Shown one piece after another: positions 62,818 through 64,000 of a stretch of 64,000 nt of DNA. Made by a program: the position numbers and the translations under genes. The stretch covers positions 2,170,001-2,234,000 of the forward strand of contig NZ_CP024160.1 in the NCBI RefSeq assembly GCF_002736145.1, in the 5' to 3' direction. The first letter of the stretch is position 1; the number at the start of each line of letters is the position of its first letter. The DNA comes from Collinsella aerofaciens. Lineage in GTDB: Bacteria; Actinomycetota; Coriobacteriia; Coriobacteriales; Coriobacteriaceae. Under the pieces are notes generated by a model that had not been told where the DNA came from, searched no databases, and worked only from the letters and a program-made list of their open reading frames with translations.

Positions 62818-63117
62818 TTAGACGAGCTTGATCTTCTCGATGTCCTTGCGCGAGGACTCGCGATACAGCGAGAACTTGCGGCCGATGACCTGGACGACCT
62901 CGGCGTGGCAACGCTCAGCGAGCTCTTCGGCGGCCTCGCGGGCGGAAAGACTGGAGCCATCGAGCACGGAGCACTTAACGAGTTCGTGCTTCTCCAGGTA
63001 GGCGACCGTCTGCTCGACGGTGCCCTCGTTGACATCGGACTTACCGATGATGATGGCGGGGTTGAGGTGATGGGCCATGCTGCGAAGCTGCTTGACCTGG
63101 GCTCCTGTCAGTGCCAT
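62818..63117 (-). CDS. YhbY-family (CRS1/CRM domain) RNA-binding protein
   Basis: A 99-residue single CRM-domain protein: LTGAQVKQLRSMAHHLNPAIIIGKSD near the N-terminus with the GXXG-like loop IGKSD, and the C-terminal VIGRKFSLYRES. E. coli YhbY associates with pre-50S ribosomes, so a role in ribosome assembly is likely. ATG at 63117. Separated from the upstream methyltransferase gene by about 160 bases. Confidence 0.93.
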   Translation of the reverse strand: MALTGAQVKQLRSMAHHLNPAIIIGKSDVNEGTVEQTVAYLEKHELVKCSVLDGSSLSAREAAEELAERCHAEVVQVIGRKFSLYRESSRKDIEKIKLV

Positions 63118-63275
63118 GGGTTCTCGCTTTCTATGTATGGGGCGCCCCGCGACGGGGCCTTAATCTACGTGAGCTGTCCCACGATAGCGCAGGAACGGCA
63201 CGGTGTGGAGCGCGTTTGCCCAGTTCAAAAAGAATGCGGATGCCGAGTGAGTGGGCGGTGCGGGCTGCGAACAGG

Positions 63276-64000
63276 CTATGAGCTGGGCGCAGAGACCGGT
63301 TCCCATGCAATAAACGCCCAGCGAACCTTACGGATATGGTCGAGCATATAGCGCCCCTGCGGCACGCCCTTGGAGCCCGGCTCACCGGCATGGGAGTTCT
63401 CGATCATGTGCTGGGCGATGTAATCGCGCAGGCGGTCGATCTTATCCTCGTTGCCATGTTCGAGCATACGGGAAAAATCCGCCACACCTGCCTCAAGGCT
63501 ATCGAAGGTGTCGCGTCGAGGCGATTCAAAGTATGTAACCTGCGGCAGGGCACCCATCTGAATGAGGATATTAAAGGCATACACAAAGCCATTACTGCAG
63601 GTAACCGAGGCACCGATGGCGTTCATTAAGTGCAGATCATAGCGCGGGCTGGAGTTAGCGACCATCGTGACAGCACAACGCCGACGAGCCGTTCGATCAA
63701 GCTTGGCAAGCGCATCTTTTAGATTGGTCGTCGTAACCGACCGACTGGCAAAGGCAACATCCACCGCTTTCGCGACCGGTCCAACCAAATCCCAATCATC
63801 ATCCCAAGCAAGCTCAAGCGGCGTAATGCGATCCTCGAGCCCATAGTACTCAATGCCAGCATCAAGCGTGCCCAGCATAGCAGGGGAGAAATCAGCCGCA
63901 ATCACAGGATGCCCAGCCTGAGCAAGCGGAATAGCAATCGACCCAGCCCCACACCCCATATCCAGCACCGACTCACCAGGCTTTAACGCCAACAGCTTCA
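63276..64000 (-). CDS. SAM-dependent methyltransferase (5' truncated by window end)
   Basis: At least 241 residues are visible; the frame remains open to the window edge, so the N-terminus is missing. Motif I is SVLDMGCGAGSIAIPLAQAG, followed by the acidic VIAADFS end of strand 2 and the motif II/III region DVAFASRSVTT. The rest lacks features that name a substrate. A class I methyltransferase acting on a small molecule is likely. The coding strand runs toward the YhbY gene. Confidence 0.85.
   Translation of the reverse strand, partial: KLLALKPGESVLDMGCGAGSIAIPLAQAGHPVIAADFSPAMLGTLDAGIEYYGLEDRITPLELAWDDDWDLVGPVAKAVDVAFASRSVTTTNLKDALAKLDRTARRRCAVTMVANSSPRYDLHLMNAIGASVTCSNGFVYAFNILIQMGALPQVTYFESPRRDTFDSLEAGVADFSRMLEHGNEDKIDRLRDYIAQHMIENSHAGEPGSKGVPQGRYMLDHIRKVRWAFIAWEPVSAPSS

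Overview
The window is a high-GC chromosomal segment from an anaerobic gut actinobacterium of the class Coriobacteriia, most likely Collinsella or a close relative. This is inferred from GC-rich codon use, Actinobacteria-type gene content, an LPXTG/sortase C pilus locus, PTS and uronate genes shared with gut Firmicutes, and dense palindromic intergenic repeats. I know no marker here that fixes the species. The segment holds about 50 protein genes and one tmRNA. I found no tRNA, rRNA, CRISPR array, transposase or integrase.

Region 1 (1-10.6 kb) is catabolic. Three forward genes (TIM-barrel sugar isomerase, GltD-like flavoprotein, OYE/2,4-dienoyl-CoA reductase-type flavoprotein) are followed by a uronate module. 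That module has a DhuI-like RpiB-family isomerase, a DhuD-like dehydrogenase, KDG kinase and KDPG aldolase, with GntR- and LacI-type regulators. Together they give a complete route from unsaturated uronate to pyruvate plus triose phosphate. Region 2 (10.6-20.1 kb) holds a MNT/HEPN toxin-antitoxin pair with an extra RelB/DinJ-type domain, a glutamine synthetase homologue lacking three metal ligands next to a GlnR-like regulator, HtrA, LigA, and a MATE pump with a BmrR-like regulator. Region 3 (20.3-35.6 kb) holds a heterodimeric ABC exporter, a nuclease-like protein bracketed by identical palindromes, MoaA and a MoaC-MobB fusion, a phosphatase, a beta-glucoside PTS operon controlled by an antiterminator with a visible RNA target and terminator, an MFS transporter and a HAD phosphatase.

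Region 4 (35.6-45.3 kb) is accessory: a sortase-dependent pilus locus with three LPXTG-type proteins and sortase C. The first adhesin carries a G9 tract just after its signal peptide that could switch it on and off. Between the major pilin and the sortase is a duplicated element encoding a 49-residue membrane peptide, one copy decayed, laid out like a type I toxin-antitoxin locus. Region 5 (45.3-64 kb) is mostly housekeeping: gatCAB, tandem small-RNA-like units, a metal P-type ATPase operon, a RelB-like/PIN toxin-antitoxin pair, ssrA, a patatin, rplM-rpsI, glmM, PTS EIIA, nagB, a 999-residue STAND/BTAD regulator, a YhbY protein and a truncated methyltransferase.

The most distinctive overall feature is the number of intergenic palindromes. 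Several families keep a constant loop or core while the stem arms differ between copies with compensating changes, which points to selection on RNA or DNA hairpins.
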